From Desulfitobacterium sp050251735 (GTDB lineage Bacteria; Bacillota; Desulfitobacteriia; Desulfitobacteriales; Desulfitobacteriaceae): a DNA stretch of 64,000 nt. Below the pieces are notes generated by a model, which worked only from the letters and a program-made list of their open reading frames with translations, was not told where the DNA came from and did no database searches. Each line of letters starts with the position of its first letter. Position 1 is the stretch's first letter. Where the stretch lies: contig JBFWMF010000012.1 in the NCBI GenBank assembly GCA_050251735.1, forward strand, positions 43,159 to 107,158. The letters run 5' to 3'. Positions 17,518 through 25,507 of this stretch are shown piece after piece. Made by a program: the position numbers and the translations under genes.

Positions 17518-17545
17518 TTGATTCTCAAGTTGGGTATGGTATTAT
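17518..17545 (+). promoter_or_regulatory. Possible promoter of the flavin redox island
   Basis: TTGATT at 17518-17523 and TATTAT at 17540-17545 with a 16-base spacer, about 90 bases upstream of the first apbE. Match is moderate. Confidence 0.35.
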
Positions 17546-17636
17546 TTGTAGAGAAAATAAGGATTATGACTTCCTATACTAGTCGCTTGAATTTTGTCAG
17601 CAGTTATGGCATGGCCAGAAGATAAAGGGGATGGAT

Positions 17637-18716
17637 TTGTTGATTAACATCAAGGAGCAGACGAAAAAAAGAGTGGCCTCAATCGCGATCGTCTTATTGT
17701 CCGTAGGATTACTGGCGGGTTGTAATGGGCAAGCTGTACAGAAAGAAGCTCCCGAAGCTTTTGAAGCCAGTGGCTTTGCCATGGGAACGATTATCAGCCA
17801 AAGAGTATTTGGGGCTGATGGACAGGCTGCCATCGATGAGACGACGGAAAAATTGAATAGTCTTGAAGCGCTATTAACCTTCAACGCACCAGGTGGCGAT
17901 GTGAATAAGCTTAATGAAAATGCCGGTAAGCAAAGCGTGAATTTAGATACAGAGACCTTAACTATCATTAATAAGTCCCTAGAAGTTGCCAAGCTCAGCG
18001 GAGGAGCTTTTGATGTGACCATCGGTCCCATCGTCAAGAGCTGGGGAATCGGCTCTGCGGGAGAGAGGATACCGTCCGATGCAGAATTACAGAAGTTACT
18101 TCCTTTGGTGAATTATCAGGATTTAATCATTGAAGGAAATACAGGCTATTTAAAAAACGAGGGCCAAGAGGTGGATTTAGGTGGCATTGCTAAAGGATAC
18201 GCCGGAGATGTCGCTGTTGAAATCTACAAGAAGCATGGGATCGAATCGGCTTTCATCAATTTAGGGGGAAATGTTGTCACTATGGGAAGTAAGCCTGATG
18301 GTTCTCCCTGGCGGGTGGGGGTTCGTAACCCTCGACCCAGTAGCGCCGAGAACGGAGAACTTGTAGGTATGGTTGAGGTAATCGATAAAGCTGTGGTGAC
18401 TGCCGGAGATGACCAACGCTTTTTTGAAGAAGGCGGAATCCGTTATCACCATATACTCAATCCCCACACAGGCTATCCGGCCCAATCTGATCTCATGAGT
18501 GTCACCTTAATTACAGATTCTTCTTTGGAAGCGGATGCTTTGGATACTGCAGCTTTTATCTTAGGCTTAGAAAGGGGAAGAGCCATGCTTGAGCAGTATG
18601 GCGGGGTGGAAGCGATTTTTATTACTACAGATAAGAAAATTTATGTTACTAAGGGCATCAAGGATAGCTTTGAATTCAATGACGCGAGCAAGGAATACGA
18701 GTACGTAAAAGAATAG
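17637..18716 (+). CDS. ApbE-type FAD:protein FMN transferase lipoprotein (1)
   Basis: This lipoprotein of about 359 residues carries an ApbE domain, which transfers FMN from FAD to a Ser/Thr of extracytosolic proteins. The signal peptide ends in the lipobox GLLAGC, with Cys29 in this start. The domain shows FAMGTIISQ, GAFDVTIGPIVKSWGIG, the Mg/FAD segment DLGGIAKGYAGD, NLGGNVVTMG, and HHILNPHTGYPAQSD. ATG 17631 abuts the AAAGGGG ribosome site with no gap, so TTG 17637 or 17640 is more likely. It leads a run of genes equivalent to the Listeria FmnB-EetA-EetB-FmnA set and probably modifies the FMN-binding lipoproteins downstream. Confidence 0.88.
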   Translation: MLINIKEQTKKRVASIAIVLLSVGLLAGCNGQAVQKEAPEAFEASGFAMGTIISQRVFGADGQAAIDETTEKLNSLEALLTFNAPGGDVNKLNENAGKQSVNLDTETLTIINKSLEVAKLSGGAFDVTIGPIVKSWGIGSAGERIPSDAELQKLLPLVNYQDLIIEGNTGYLKNEGQEVDLGGIAKGYAGDVAVEIYKKHGIESAFINLGGNVVTMGSKPDGSPWRVGVRNPRPSSAENGELVGMVEVIDKAVVTAGDDQRFFEEGGIRYHHILNPHTGYPAQSDLMSVTLITDSSLEADALDTAAFILGLERGRAMLEQYGGVEAIFITTDKKIYVTKGIKDSFEFNDASKEYEYVKE

Positions 18717-18755
18717 AACCTATTAAACAGTGGATATAGGGGATTGGAGACATCG

Positions 18756-19139
18756 ATGAAATCTGAGGGTAAACGTAAAAAGGGTGACTTTATTATCATT
18801 CTTGTGGTGCTCTTAGTGGGGATTAGCGCAACCCTTCCGTGGCTATGGAATAAGGTTAATCCAAGTAATCCAGCGGACGAGCGAATTGCAGTCATTACAA
18901 GAGGCGGCAAGGAAATGGCCAAAATCGATCTTAATGGTGTCAATGAATCTCAGCGTTTTCATTATGAGGATGGTATCGAGGTGACAATTTTAGCTGAGAA
19001 TGGCACAATTAAATTCGAACAAGCAGGCTGCCCCGATCAAATCTGTGTTAAAACCGGCACTTTGACGAAGAAGGGTGATATAGCCGTTTGCTTACCATCT
19101 GAGACGATCGTAGTTATTGAAGGTGATAAATATGAATAG
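18756..19139 (+). CDS. NusG domain II (EetA-like) membrane-anchored protein
   Basis: This 127-residue protein has one N-terminal membrane anchor (FIIILVVLLVGISATLPWLW) and an extracytosolic NusG_II domain (old name DUF1312). The family signature with two cysteines reads QAGCPDQICVKTG, followed by IAVCLPSETIVVI with a third Cys. Proteins of this type are called EetA in the flavin-based electron transfer locus of Listeria, as I recall; their biochemical role is not settled. ATG 18756 is favoured over TTG 18744 because TTGGAGA precedes it. The stop overlaps the start of the next gene by eight bases, so the two are translationally coupled. Confidence 0.75.
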   Translation: MKSEGKRKKGDFIIILVVLLVGISATLPWLWNKVNPSNPADERIAVITRGGKEMAKIDLNGVNESQRFHYEDGIEVTILAENGTIKFEQAGCPDQICVKTGTLTKKGDIAVCLPSETIVVIEGDKYE

Positions 19140-19788
19140 AAATAAGCGCTTTGCGATTATTATCATCTTAGTTACAAATGCCATTATCATTTCTTTCCTC
19201 GAATCCTTCATTCCTGTGCCCATTCCCGTACCGGGGATTAAGCTCGGCTTAGGTAATATCATCACCATGATAGCCATTGCCTTTTTAGGTTTTAAAGATG
19301 TTTTGTTTATCGTGGCCGTGCGCTGCTTTGTAGTAGCGATCCTGACACGGGGCGTGATGATGCTCGCCTTTAGTTTAAGCGGCGGTATCTTAAGTGCCAT
19401 AGTCATGTGGGTCTTATATAAGAAGCTAGCGAAATATTTTAGTATCAAAGGAATCAGTATCGCCGGAGCGATTGTTCATAACATAACCCAGATTACTGTG
19501 GCATCTTTTATTCTCGGGCAGCTTGTGGTTCTTTATTACCTGCCGATTCTTTTGGTCTCAGCCGTTGTGACCGGTTTGATCACCGGAAGTATCGGTGAAT
19601 TAGCTATTAACGAAGTAAGAAAAAAGAATATTTTTGAGAAGACTCATCATCAAGAGGATGAAGACAATCAAGAGGATGCAGACAATCAAGAGGATGCAGA
19701 CAATCAAGAAAATGTAGAGAATCAAGTCCGTTCTCAAGCTGAAGAGACCAGAGCAGAAGGGAATCAGGATGAGGGATTCGATAAGTGA
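19132..19788 (+). CDS. Gx transporter family (EetB-like) membrane protein
   Basis: This 218-residue integral membrane protein has about five hydrophobic helices and is of the Hpre_diP_synt_I/Gx transporter family, related to ECF S-components. The characteristic start ITMIAIAFLGFKDVL follows the SFIPVPIPVPGIKLGLGN segment. The last 50 residues are an unusual acidic cytoplasmic tail made of DNQEDA-type repeats encoded by an 18-base tandem repeat. ATG 19132 follows AAGGTGAT and overlaps the EetA-like gene. In Listeria the matching protein (EetB) is needed for extracellular electron transfer; substrate is unknown. Confidence 0.75.
   Translation: MNRNKRFAIIIILVTNAIIISFLESFIPVPIPVPGIKLGLGNIITMIAIAFLGFKDVLFIVAVRCFVVAILTRGVMMLAFSLSGGILSAIVMWVLYKKLAKYFSIKGISIAGAIVHNITQITVASFILGQLVVLYYLPILLVSAVVTGLITGSIGELAINEVRKKNIFEKTHHQEDEDNQEDADNQEDADNQENVENQVRSQAEETRAEGNQDEGFDK
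19666..19719 (+). repeat. 18-base tandem repeat in the EetB-like gene
   Basis: About three copies of GACAATCAAGAGGATGCA run head to tail, the last one diverged. They encode DNQEDA units in the acidic tail. The unit length keeps the frame whatever the copy number. Confidence 0.8.
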
Positions 19789-19821
19789 TATTAATACAGT
19801 GGAGAAAAGGATTTGAACTTG

Positions 19822-20592
19822 ATGAATAGTGAAGGTGCAAATAAAGCAGAAAGCACACAGATCGATGGGGTAATTAAATTGATCCTGGCGATTCTGCTTA
19901 TGGTTATGCCCTTTTACTTTCAAAACGCTTTTAGTTTTGCGCTGTTGGGCGTTTATATGATCCTTATCACTGGGGTCCTTAGAGTCAATTGGCGAACCTT
20001 AATGCTTAGTGGGGCATCCTTCGCGATTATTGTCTTGGTTCCTTATTTATTTGGCCTCCTGATGAATGCTATTTTCTATTACTTTTCTATGAACCCTTTG
20101 TTTGCCTATCAAGGGTCAAGTGCTATTTTTCTTAGACTATTTAAGCTCTTTGTGATTTGGTATATCAGTATTCTTTACTTCCATACCACGCCGATGAAAA
20201 CGTTTATTGGGATGTTAGATCGGTTTTTCTATCCTCTGAAGAAGCTTGGCCTCCAGACCTCAGACTATCTGAAGGTGATTATGTGTATCGTAGTCCAGCT
20301 TAAGGAAACAGGCTCAGAAGTAAAAAAGAGCTTAGGAGAAAAGATGCGTGCGGTGGTCGGAGAAGAAAAACGGAAATTGAAGATCAATGTGAAGGGGATA
20401 TCCCAGATTATCGTGACATTAATTGTGGACTCTTTTGAAAAGATCGATAAGATCCAAGAATATGTTGAAACAGTTCGCCCAGAAGATTTATATGATTACC
20501 GTTTTAGATTCACATGGAAGGATGGAGTAGCTATTTTAAGTTTCCTTATTTTAGTAGCTCTAATCTGGATAGCCGAAAAAGGCATGCTGTAG
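19822..20592 (+). CDS. ECF transporter T-component-like membrane protein (FmnA-like)
   Basis: This membrane protein of about 256 residues has four to six hydrophobic segments. A basic cytoplasmic region (LKETGSEVKKSLGEKM) contains helices like the coupling helices of CbiQ/EcfT, and a final membrane anchor sits at the C-terminus. EcfT proteins couple two ATPases to a substrate-binding S-component; no ATPase gene is nearby, so it may share ATPases encoded elsewhere. In Listeria the corresponding protein (FmnA) helps export or supply FAD for ApbE. The usual Ala-Arg-Gly-coupling motifs are not obvious, so the family call is moderate. TTG 19813 and 19819 and ATG 19822 are all possible starts after GGAGAAAAGG. 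Confidence 0.6.
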   Translation: MNSEGANKAESTQIDGVIKLILAILLMVMPFYFQNAFSFALLGVYMILITGVLRVNWRTLMLSGASFAIIVLVPYLFGLLMNAIFYYFSMNPLFAYQGSSAIFLRLFKLFVIWYISILYFHTTPMKTFIGMLDRFFYPLKKLGLQTSDYLKVIMCIVVQLKETGSEVKKSLGEKMRAVVGEEKRKLKINVKGISQIIVTLIVDSFEKIDKIQEYVETVRPEDLYDYRFRFTWKDGVAILSFLILVALIWIAEKGML

Positions 20593-20954
20593 ATCAATGT
20601 TTTGCTACAGCAGATAAATACTGTTTGTTCAATTGCGGGTAATAGTTCGACTTAGGTAGAATTATTACCCGCATTCTGCATCCTACCTAGGATATATTCT
20701 GGACATATATTTTCCTCAGGATCCATTTGTAAAGCTACGTCTCTAAGAACGTTAAAACATGGTAAAAAATTAATTAAAAGAATTCTAAATTTAGCATTGA
20801 CAGGGGTAACCCTTTCTGATAAAGTCTTATTTGAGAAATGCTTGTTAGAGACAAATATTGCTCAGACATGTATTGTGATTAGCATTTATTGTATGCGCAA
20901 GTTTGTGCTAAAATTCGTTTTCTCAACGAAATCACAAGAATGGAAGGAGGAGCG
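20593..20954. other. Intergenic region before the two-domain FMN protein
   Basis: GCGGGTAAT (20635-20643) pairs with ATTACCCGC (20664-20672) around a 20-base loop with no T-run. The neighbouring CTTAGGTAG and CCTACCTAG could compete with it for pairing. A TTGACA at 20797-20802 with TAAAGT 17 bases later is a fair promoter for the downstream genes. I recognise no known riboswitch. Confidence 0.4.
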
Positions 20955-21011
20955 ATGGCGTTTCAAATAAAGTACATAACACTTAATTTATGGCTTAAGA
21001 AGTTCAAATAG
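20955..21011 (+). CDS. 18-codon ORF in the leader of the FMN lipoprotein gene
   Basis: An ATG preceded by the very strong site GGAAGGAGGAG opens an 18-residue frame, MAFQIKYITLNLWLKKFK, which ends 25 bases before the next ATG. It is basic and amphipathic. The ribosome site is better than that of many real genes in the window, so translation is likely. Whether it is a leader peptide, a coupling device or a small membrane-active peptide cannot be told. No codon runs suggest amino-acid attenuation. Confidence 0.4.
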   Translation: MAFQIKYITLNLWLKKFK

Positions 21012-21036
21012 GGGCTAAATAAGGAGGAGTAAGGAA

Positions 21037-21927
21037 ATGAAAAAAATCAAATCTTTGGTAACAATTATGACCTTAGGAGCTGTACTCGTTTTAAGTGGTT
21101 GCGGTAGCCAATCTACACCAGCAGCTACAGCTGTTGATCCTGCAAAAACCGAGCCTGCAAAAACTGAAACAGCTCAAGGAAAATATCAAGATGGAGTATA
21201 CTACGCTGAAGATGCTATGTATGGCAAGACCGGCTGGAAGTATTTCGCTAAATTAACAGTTGAGAAGGGTAACATTGTTGCTGCTGATTGGAACGGCTTA
21301 AACATTAATGGCGGCAAAGACAAAGACACCTTATCTAAAGACGGCGAATATGGTCTTGTTGCAAAAGGTAAAGCTCAAGCTGAATGGCATGAGCAAGCTG
21401 AAAAAGCTGAAGCTTACCTCTTAGAAACCCAAGATGCCACCAAGATCACTTACAAAGATGCTGAAGGTCATACCGATGATATCGCTGGTGTATCCATCCA
21501 CGTAGTTGAGTTCTTTGATCTGGCTAAAGCTGCTTTAGACAAAGGACCTGTTGCTAAAGGAACTTACAAAGATGGAATTTACTACGCTGCTGACGAAGCT
21601 TTCGTAAAAGGCTGGAAGTATATGACTAGCATCGTAGTTGTGAACGGAACCATCGTAGGTGCAGACTGGAATGGTCTTCCTGAAGATGCAACCAAGCCTA
21701 ACAAAGATATCCAATCCACCGAAGGTGAATACAAACTCGCTCCTGGAAACCAAGGTGAGTGGGTTGCTCAAGCTCAAAAAGCTGAAGCTCATCTCTTAAA
21801 AACTCAAGATGCAACCAAGATCACTTACAAAGATGCTGAAGGACACACCGATGATATCGCAGGTGTATCCATCCATGTCACCGAATTCTTCACCTTGGCT
21901 CAAAAAGCCCTCGAAGGTGCAAAATAA
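21037..21927 (+). CDS. Two-domain FMN-binding lipoprotein (PplA-like)
   Basis: This 296-residue lipoprotein has lipobox LSGC (Cys22) and a Thr/Pro/Lys-rich linker. Two tandem FMN_bind-like domains follow (about 48-165 and 174-290). Each domain begins GxYxDGxYYA and ends with TDDIAGVSIHV, which lines up with the flavinylation motif Dxx(S/T)GA(T/S). Ser153 and Ser278 would be the acceptor residues, Ser instead of the usual Thr. The two ends are almost identical (KITYKDAEGHTDDIAG in both), indicating recent internal duplication. Listeria PplA, the flavoprotein electron carrier outside the membrane, also has two such domains. Start ATG follows AAGGAGGAG. A hairpin terminator follows. Confidence 0.8.
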   Translation: MKKIKSLVTIMTLGAVLVLSGCGSQSTPAATAVDPAKTEPAKTETAQGKYQDGVYYAEDAMYGKTGWKYFAKLTVEKGNIVAADWNGLNINGGKDKDTLSKDGEYGLVAKGKAQAEWHEQAEKAEAYLLETQDATKITYKDAEGHTDDIAGVSIHVVEFFDLAKAALDKGPVAKGTYKDGIYYAADEAFVKGWKYMTSIVVVNGTIVGADWNGLPEDATKPNKDIQSTEGEYKLAPGNQGEWVAQAQKAEAHLLKTQDATKITYKDAEGHTDDIAGVSIHVTEFFTLAQKALEGAK

Positions 21928-21953
21928 TAATTTAAGTTAAAAACTTTTATAAA

Positions 21954-21987
21954 TGAAGAAGCGGTTTCGACTGCTTCTTCATTTTAA
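21954..21987 (+). terminator. Terminator after the two-domain FMN lipoprotein
   Basis: TGAAGAAGC pairs with GCTTCTTCA around a 10-base loop, followed by TTTTAATT. Confidence 0.8.
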
Positions 21988-22097
21988 TTAATGCATCATA
22001 GTATTTCCTGCTCTCTACATTCGACTTTTTTTGTACTATAATAGAGCTTGATGGACTTAAATGAGTTTTCAAACCAAAGATGGGGGTTTCACACAAC

Positions 22098-23195
22098 ATG
22101 CAACATCGAAGATTTTTACCTTTTAGATCATTATGGTTGATCCTGATTTTAGGTTTAAGCATGATATTCTCGCTTGTTGGTTGCTCGGACACTGAGACAA
22201 AAGTGAAGGAAATAGAACCCGTAGCAGAAACAACTTTTTTGATGGGAACGGTAGCGAAAATTACTATCTATGATGAAATTAAAGATAAAGAGATTTTCCA
22301 AAGAATCTTTGATCGCATTATGGACATTGAGCGCAGGATGACTATTAATGATGAATACCCAGAAAGTGAAATCATCCGCTTAAACCAAGCTGCCGGTAAA
22401 GAGTCTATTAAACTAAGCTCAGACACTTTCTTCGTATTGGAAAGGGCGAAATATTTCTCGGAAATATCCCAAGGGAAATTTGATATTACAGTAGGGCCTA
22501 TTGTTAAGCTTTGGAATATTGGGTTTCCTAATGCGAAAGTGCCAGGAAAAGATGAAATTACCAAGACGTTGCCCCTAGTCGATCACCATGAGTTGATTTT
22601 AGATAAAGAGAATTTAACAGCTAAATTAAACCAACCCGGAATGAAGGTGGATCTGGGTGCTATTGCCAAAGGCTATGCAGCAGATGAGGCTACCAAAATC
22701 CTCAAAGAAGCCGGAATTCAACATGCGATTGTCAACCTAGGTGGCAATGTGGTCGTCATTAATACGAAGCTCGACGGCTCTCTCTGGAGGCTGGGCTTAC
22801 AGGACCCCTATAAACCCAGAGGGGATTCTATGGGTGTCGTTTTGCTAAATGATCAAACCTTGGTTTCCTCCGGTACCTATGAGCGATACCTAGAGGAGAA
22901 TGGCAAGATTTATCATCACCTTCTCGATCCGGACACAGGCTATCCGGGGGATAATGGCCTCATCAGTGTTTCAATCATTACAAAAGAATCGGTTAACGCA
23001 GATGGGTTGTCTACCGGCAGCTTCCTGTTAGGCTTGGATAAAGGAATGAAATTGATCGAAGAATTACCTGATACGGAGGCCATATTTATCACTGCCGATA
23101 AAAAAGTGTATGTAACGTCCGGAGTCAACGAATCTAATTTTGAAATCACAGAACCTGCGTATATACTACAGCCTAAGATCAATGCTGGTAAATAA
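22098..23195 (+). CDS. ApbE-type FAD:protein FMN transferase lipoprotein (2)
   Basis: This second ApbE lipoprotein has about 365 residues, with lipobox SLVGC (Cys29 from ATG 22098). Domain motifs are TTFLMGTVAKI, GKFDITVGPIVKLWNIG, DLGAIAKGYAAD, NLGGNVVVI and HHLLDPDTGYPGDNG. It differs throughout from the first ApbE of the island, so it is not a recent duplicate. ATG 22080 is in frame but has no ribosome site; ATG 22098 has GGGGG upstream at a slightly long distance. It stands alone between two hairpins, so it is its own transcription unit. Confidence 0.88.
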   Translation: MQHRRFLPFRSLWLILILGLSMIFSLVGCSDTETKVKEIEPVAETTFLMGTVAKITIYDEIKDKEIFQRIFDRIMDIERRMTINDEYPESEIIRLNQAAGKESIKLSSDTFFVLERAKYFSEISQGKFDITVGPIVKLWNIGFPNAKVPGKDEITKTLPLVDHHELILDKENLTAKLNQPGMKVDLGAIAKGYAADEATKILKEAGIQHAIVNLGGNVVVINTKLDGSLWRLGLQDPYKPRGDSMGVVLLNDQTLVSSGTYERYLEENGKIYHHLLDPDTGYPGDNGLISVSIITKESVNADGLSTGSFLLGLDKGMKLIEELPDTEAIFITADKKVYVTSGVNESNFEITEPAYILQPKINAGK

Positions 23196-23211
23196 GAGCA
23201 AGGATTATTAA

Positions 23212-23244
23212 GAGGGTATACCCAGATAATATGGGGATACCCTC
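23212..23244 (+). terminator. Hairpin after second apbE
   Basis: GAGGGTATaCCC pairs with GGGgATACCCTC. There is no T-run on the plus strand, so termination is uncertain. Confidence 0.5.
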
Positions 23245-23342
23245 AGCTCTTATGCTACATAAGAGGTTTGCCAAGGGATGGAAAAATGTTATCCTGATCA
23301 TGTGGGAAGGATCTTTTTAAGGTAGAGCTGGGGGATTAACTT

Positions 23343-24737
23343 ATGGTTGAGAAATATTTTGTTTGGTATCTTATCTACGGATTTGCAATGATCTTGATGG
23401 GTATCTTCGCCATTCGGCAAAAAGATGCGAAAGTAAGCAATATTACTTTTGTAAAGTCCCTTAAATATTTAGGTTGGTTTGGTATTACTCATGGTATTAC
23501 GGAATGGATTACCATGATTTTGGTGGTGGGACAATATCCTCAGTTATTTGAGCATCTGTACAATATAAACCAGCTTCTGAAAAGCTTCTCTTTTATCTTG
23601 CTCATCTATTTTGGACTGGACTTACTTCTTATTAAAAGCAAATACAGGGCCTTGATCTACTGTATCCCTATGCTTTATTTCCTAAGCTATATGACCGTCT
23701 ATATTTATCTAGAAATTAGCTACGGCTTAGACTATCACATCATTGATGATCGCTATAGCACGATCACCATGCGTTATTTGATGGGCCTTCCGGCAGGGAT
23801 ATTAGCCTCCATAGCGCTTCTCTTTAATGCACGGACTCTCGAGAAAACCACTCGCTCAGGCGAGATCATAGGTCGATATAGAAGCTTAGGTTGGATTTTA
23901 TTCATCTATGCCCTGCTCGAAGGATTACTTGTAAGAAAAGCAAGTTACTTTCCGGCTAACCTAATTAATCGTGAACTGTTCAACGACATCTTCGGGTTCT
24001 CCATCCTGTATTTAAAAGCAGCTGTTGGCATCATCGTCATGTATCTTTTAGTCAAGGTCATTGAAACCTTCAGCTGGGAGCAGGACGAAAAACTAAGAAA
24101 GTTAGAAGAACATCGGATTGCTTCAGAGGAACGTAGAAAATTAGGCCTAGAAATTCATGATAGTATTATTCAGGGCTTATATGCCTCAGGGCTGAAGGTA
24201 GAGTATTTAATTTTAAATAAAGATGAGAATAAGACAAAGAGTATTCTTGAGGAAGTAAAGCGGGATTTGAACCATACTATTGAGAAGACCAGAGAATTTA
24301 TTACCTCATCAGCTTTAGATAATGTTGAGTTAGAGGACTTGATCAGTAGCCTGAGTGACTTAGTGGATCGATTTAATAAAAGTCAAACGATTCAAATTCA
24401 ACTGCATTCAGAAATTTCACCGACCCAGGGAGGCTATTTGTCACAAGAAAAATCTACCCAGATCTACTATATCGTCCAGGAAGCGATTAGCAACATCACT
24501 AAACATTCCCAAGCAGAAACAGCCTCGGTTTTGCTAAAGAGCGACTATGACCGTTTGCAAGTGATTATCGAGGATAATGGGGTAGGAATTGTTCTCAAGA
24601 CTATCGATGTTAAAAAGCATTTTGGTATTAGTTCGATGCGTGAGCGAACCCAAAGAATCGGTGGCAAGTTTCATATAGAGCGGATAATAAAAGGGACAAG
24701 GATCGAGCTTGAAATCCCATGGGAGGAATCAAATTGA
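23343..24737 (+). CDS. NarX/DesK-type sensor histidine kinase with multi-helix membrane sensor
   Basis: This 464-residue kinase has about seven hydrophobic helices over the first roughly 235 residues and no recognisable sensory domain. A short coiled segment (EQDEKLRKLEEHRIASEER) precedes the HisKA_3 dimerisation helix with the phospho-acceptor His272 in LGLEIHDSIIQGLYASG. The HATPase domain has YYIVQEAISNITKHSQA, VIIEDNGVGI and FGISSMRERTQRIGG. The response regulator starts inside its stop region. It sits between the two FMN lipoproteins, so it may sense redox or membrane state for this island, but that is inference. Confidence 0.85.
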   Translation: MVEKYFVWYLIYGFAMILMGIFAIRQKDAKVSNITFVKSLKYLGWFGITHGITEWITMILVVGQYPQLFEHLYNINQLLKSFSFILLIYFGLDLLLIKSKYRALIYCIPMLYFLSYMTVYIYLEISYGLDYHIIDDRYSTITMRYLMGLPAGILASIALLFNARTLEKTTRSGEIIGRYRSLGWILFIYALLEGLLVRKASYFPANLINRELFNDIFGFSILYLKAAVGIIVMYLLVKVIETFSWEQDEKLRKLEEHRIASEERRKLGLEIHDSIIQGLYASGLKVEYLILNKDENKTKSILEEVKRDLNHTIEKTREFITSSALDNVELEDLISSLSDLVDRFNKSQTIQIQLHSEISPTQGGYLSQEKSTQIYYIVQEAISNITKHSQAETASVLLKSDYDRLQVIIEDNGVGIVLKTIDVKKHFGISSMRERTQRIGGKFHIERIIKGTRIELEIPWEESN

Positions 24738-25378
24738 GAGAGAAAATCAAAGTATTGCTGGTGGATGATCATAGCATCGTACGCGACGGTTTAAAGCTAA
24801 TTTTACAGCTCAGTGATCAGATTGAGGTGTGTGGAGAAGCGGGAAATCTCCAAGAAACCCTTTTGATGATTGAAAAAGTCAAGCCGGATGTTATACTCCT
24901 AGACTTCAAACTTCCTGATGGCGATGGGGTAAGTGGATGTACCCGGATTAAGAGTCAATTTCCTCGGGTCAAGATCATCATTTTAACGGCCTACTCCCAA
25001 GACCATCTGGTCTTAGAAACCATACGGAGTGGCGCCGATGGTTATTTGCTTAAAAATATCAAGAGTGAAGAGCTGATTAAGAATATTATCAAGGTTTATG
25101 AAGGTGCTTCTGTCCTCGATAGCTCAGTAACCGAAACGGTTTTTAACCATATTACAGTCTCCGGTGATAAAGTAGAGATCACTGAAAAGTTCAGTCCCAA
25201 GGAAACGGAAATTTTAAAGATGCTGAGTAGTGGCAAGGCTAATAAGGAAATAGCTGATGCCCTAGCGATCTCTGAAAAAACTGTTCGTAACTATATCAGT
25301 CATATTTTTAGAAAGCTTAACGTGTCCAACAGAACTGAGGCAGCAAGCTACTGGCTACGCAAGAATACCCTTGAATAG
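24734..25378 (+). CDS. NarL/FixJ-family response regulator
   Basis: This 214-residue regulator has an N-terminal receiver (VLLVDDHSIVRDGLKLIL; phospho-acceptor in VILLDFKLPDGDG; Lys in GYLLKNI) and a C-terminal LuxR-type helix-turn-helix (FSPKETEILKMLSSGKANKE, then IAISEKTVRNYISHIFRKL-like sequence). TTG 24734 is the likely start, seven bases after GGGAGG; the in-frame ATG 24719 lies before the ribosome site. It overlaps the kinase stop by four bases. It probably controls nearby genes such as the FMN/beta-helix lipoprotein immediately downstream. Confidence 0.9.
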   Translation: MREKIKVLLVDDHSIVRDGLKLILQLSDQIEVCGEAGNLQETLLMIEKVKPDVILLDFKLPDGDGVSGCTRIKSQFPRVKIIILTAYSQDHLVLETIRSGADGYLLKNIKSEELIKNIIKVYEGASVLDSSVTETVFNHITVSGDKVEITEKFSPKETEILKMLSSGKANKEIADALAISEKTVRNYISHIFRKLNVSNRTEAASYWLRKNTLE

Positions 25379-25380
25379 GG

Positions 25381-25492
25381 ACAAATGTACCTAGTGTTGG
25401 GACATTTGTAAGAATATAAAAACTCCTCCGTAAATGATAAGTTATTCACATAACAAAGTTTCCTTATCGATAGATAAGAGAAACAAATGTAC
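25381..25492 (+). promoter_or_regulatory. Repeated ACAAATGTAC boxes and palindrome before the FMN/beta-helix gene
   Basis: ACAAATGT at 25381-25388 faces ACATTTGT at 25402-25409 as an inverted repeat, and ACAAATGTAC occurs again at 25483-25492 just before the ribosome site. Between them lies CTTATCGATAGATAAG (25463-25478), a palindrome with 6-base arms. These are candidate sites for the response regulator encoded directly upstream. Confidence 0.45.
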
Positions 25493-25507
25493 TTAAGGGG
25501 GAGAATT

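Noticed and set aside
19666..19719. Short direct repeats that might suggest a CRISPR array
   Set aside because: The units are contiguous without spacers, 18 bases long and in frame inside a coding region.
20593..20954. Possible FMN riboswitch before the FMN lipoprotein gene
   Set aside because: The conserved RFN core could not be found; FMN proteins that are flavinylated outside the cell are not usually under that switch.
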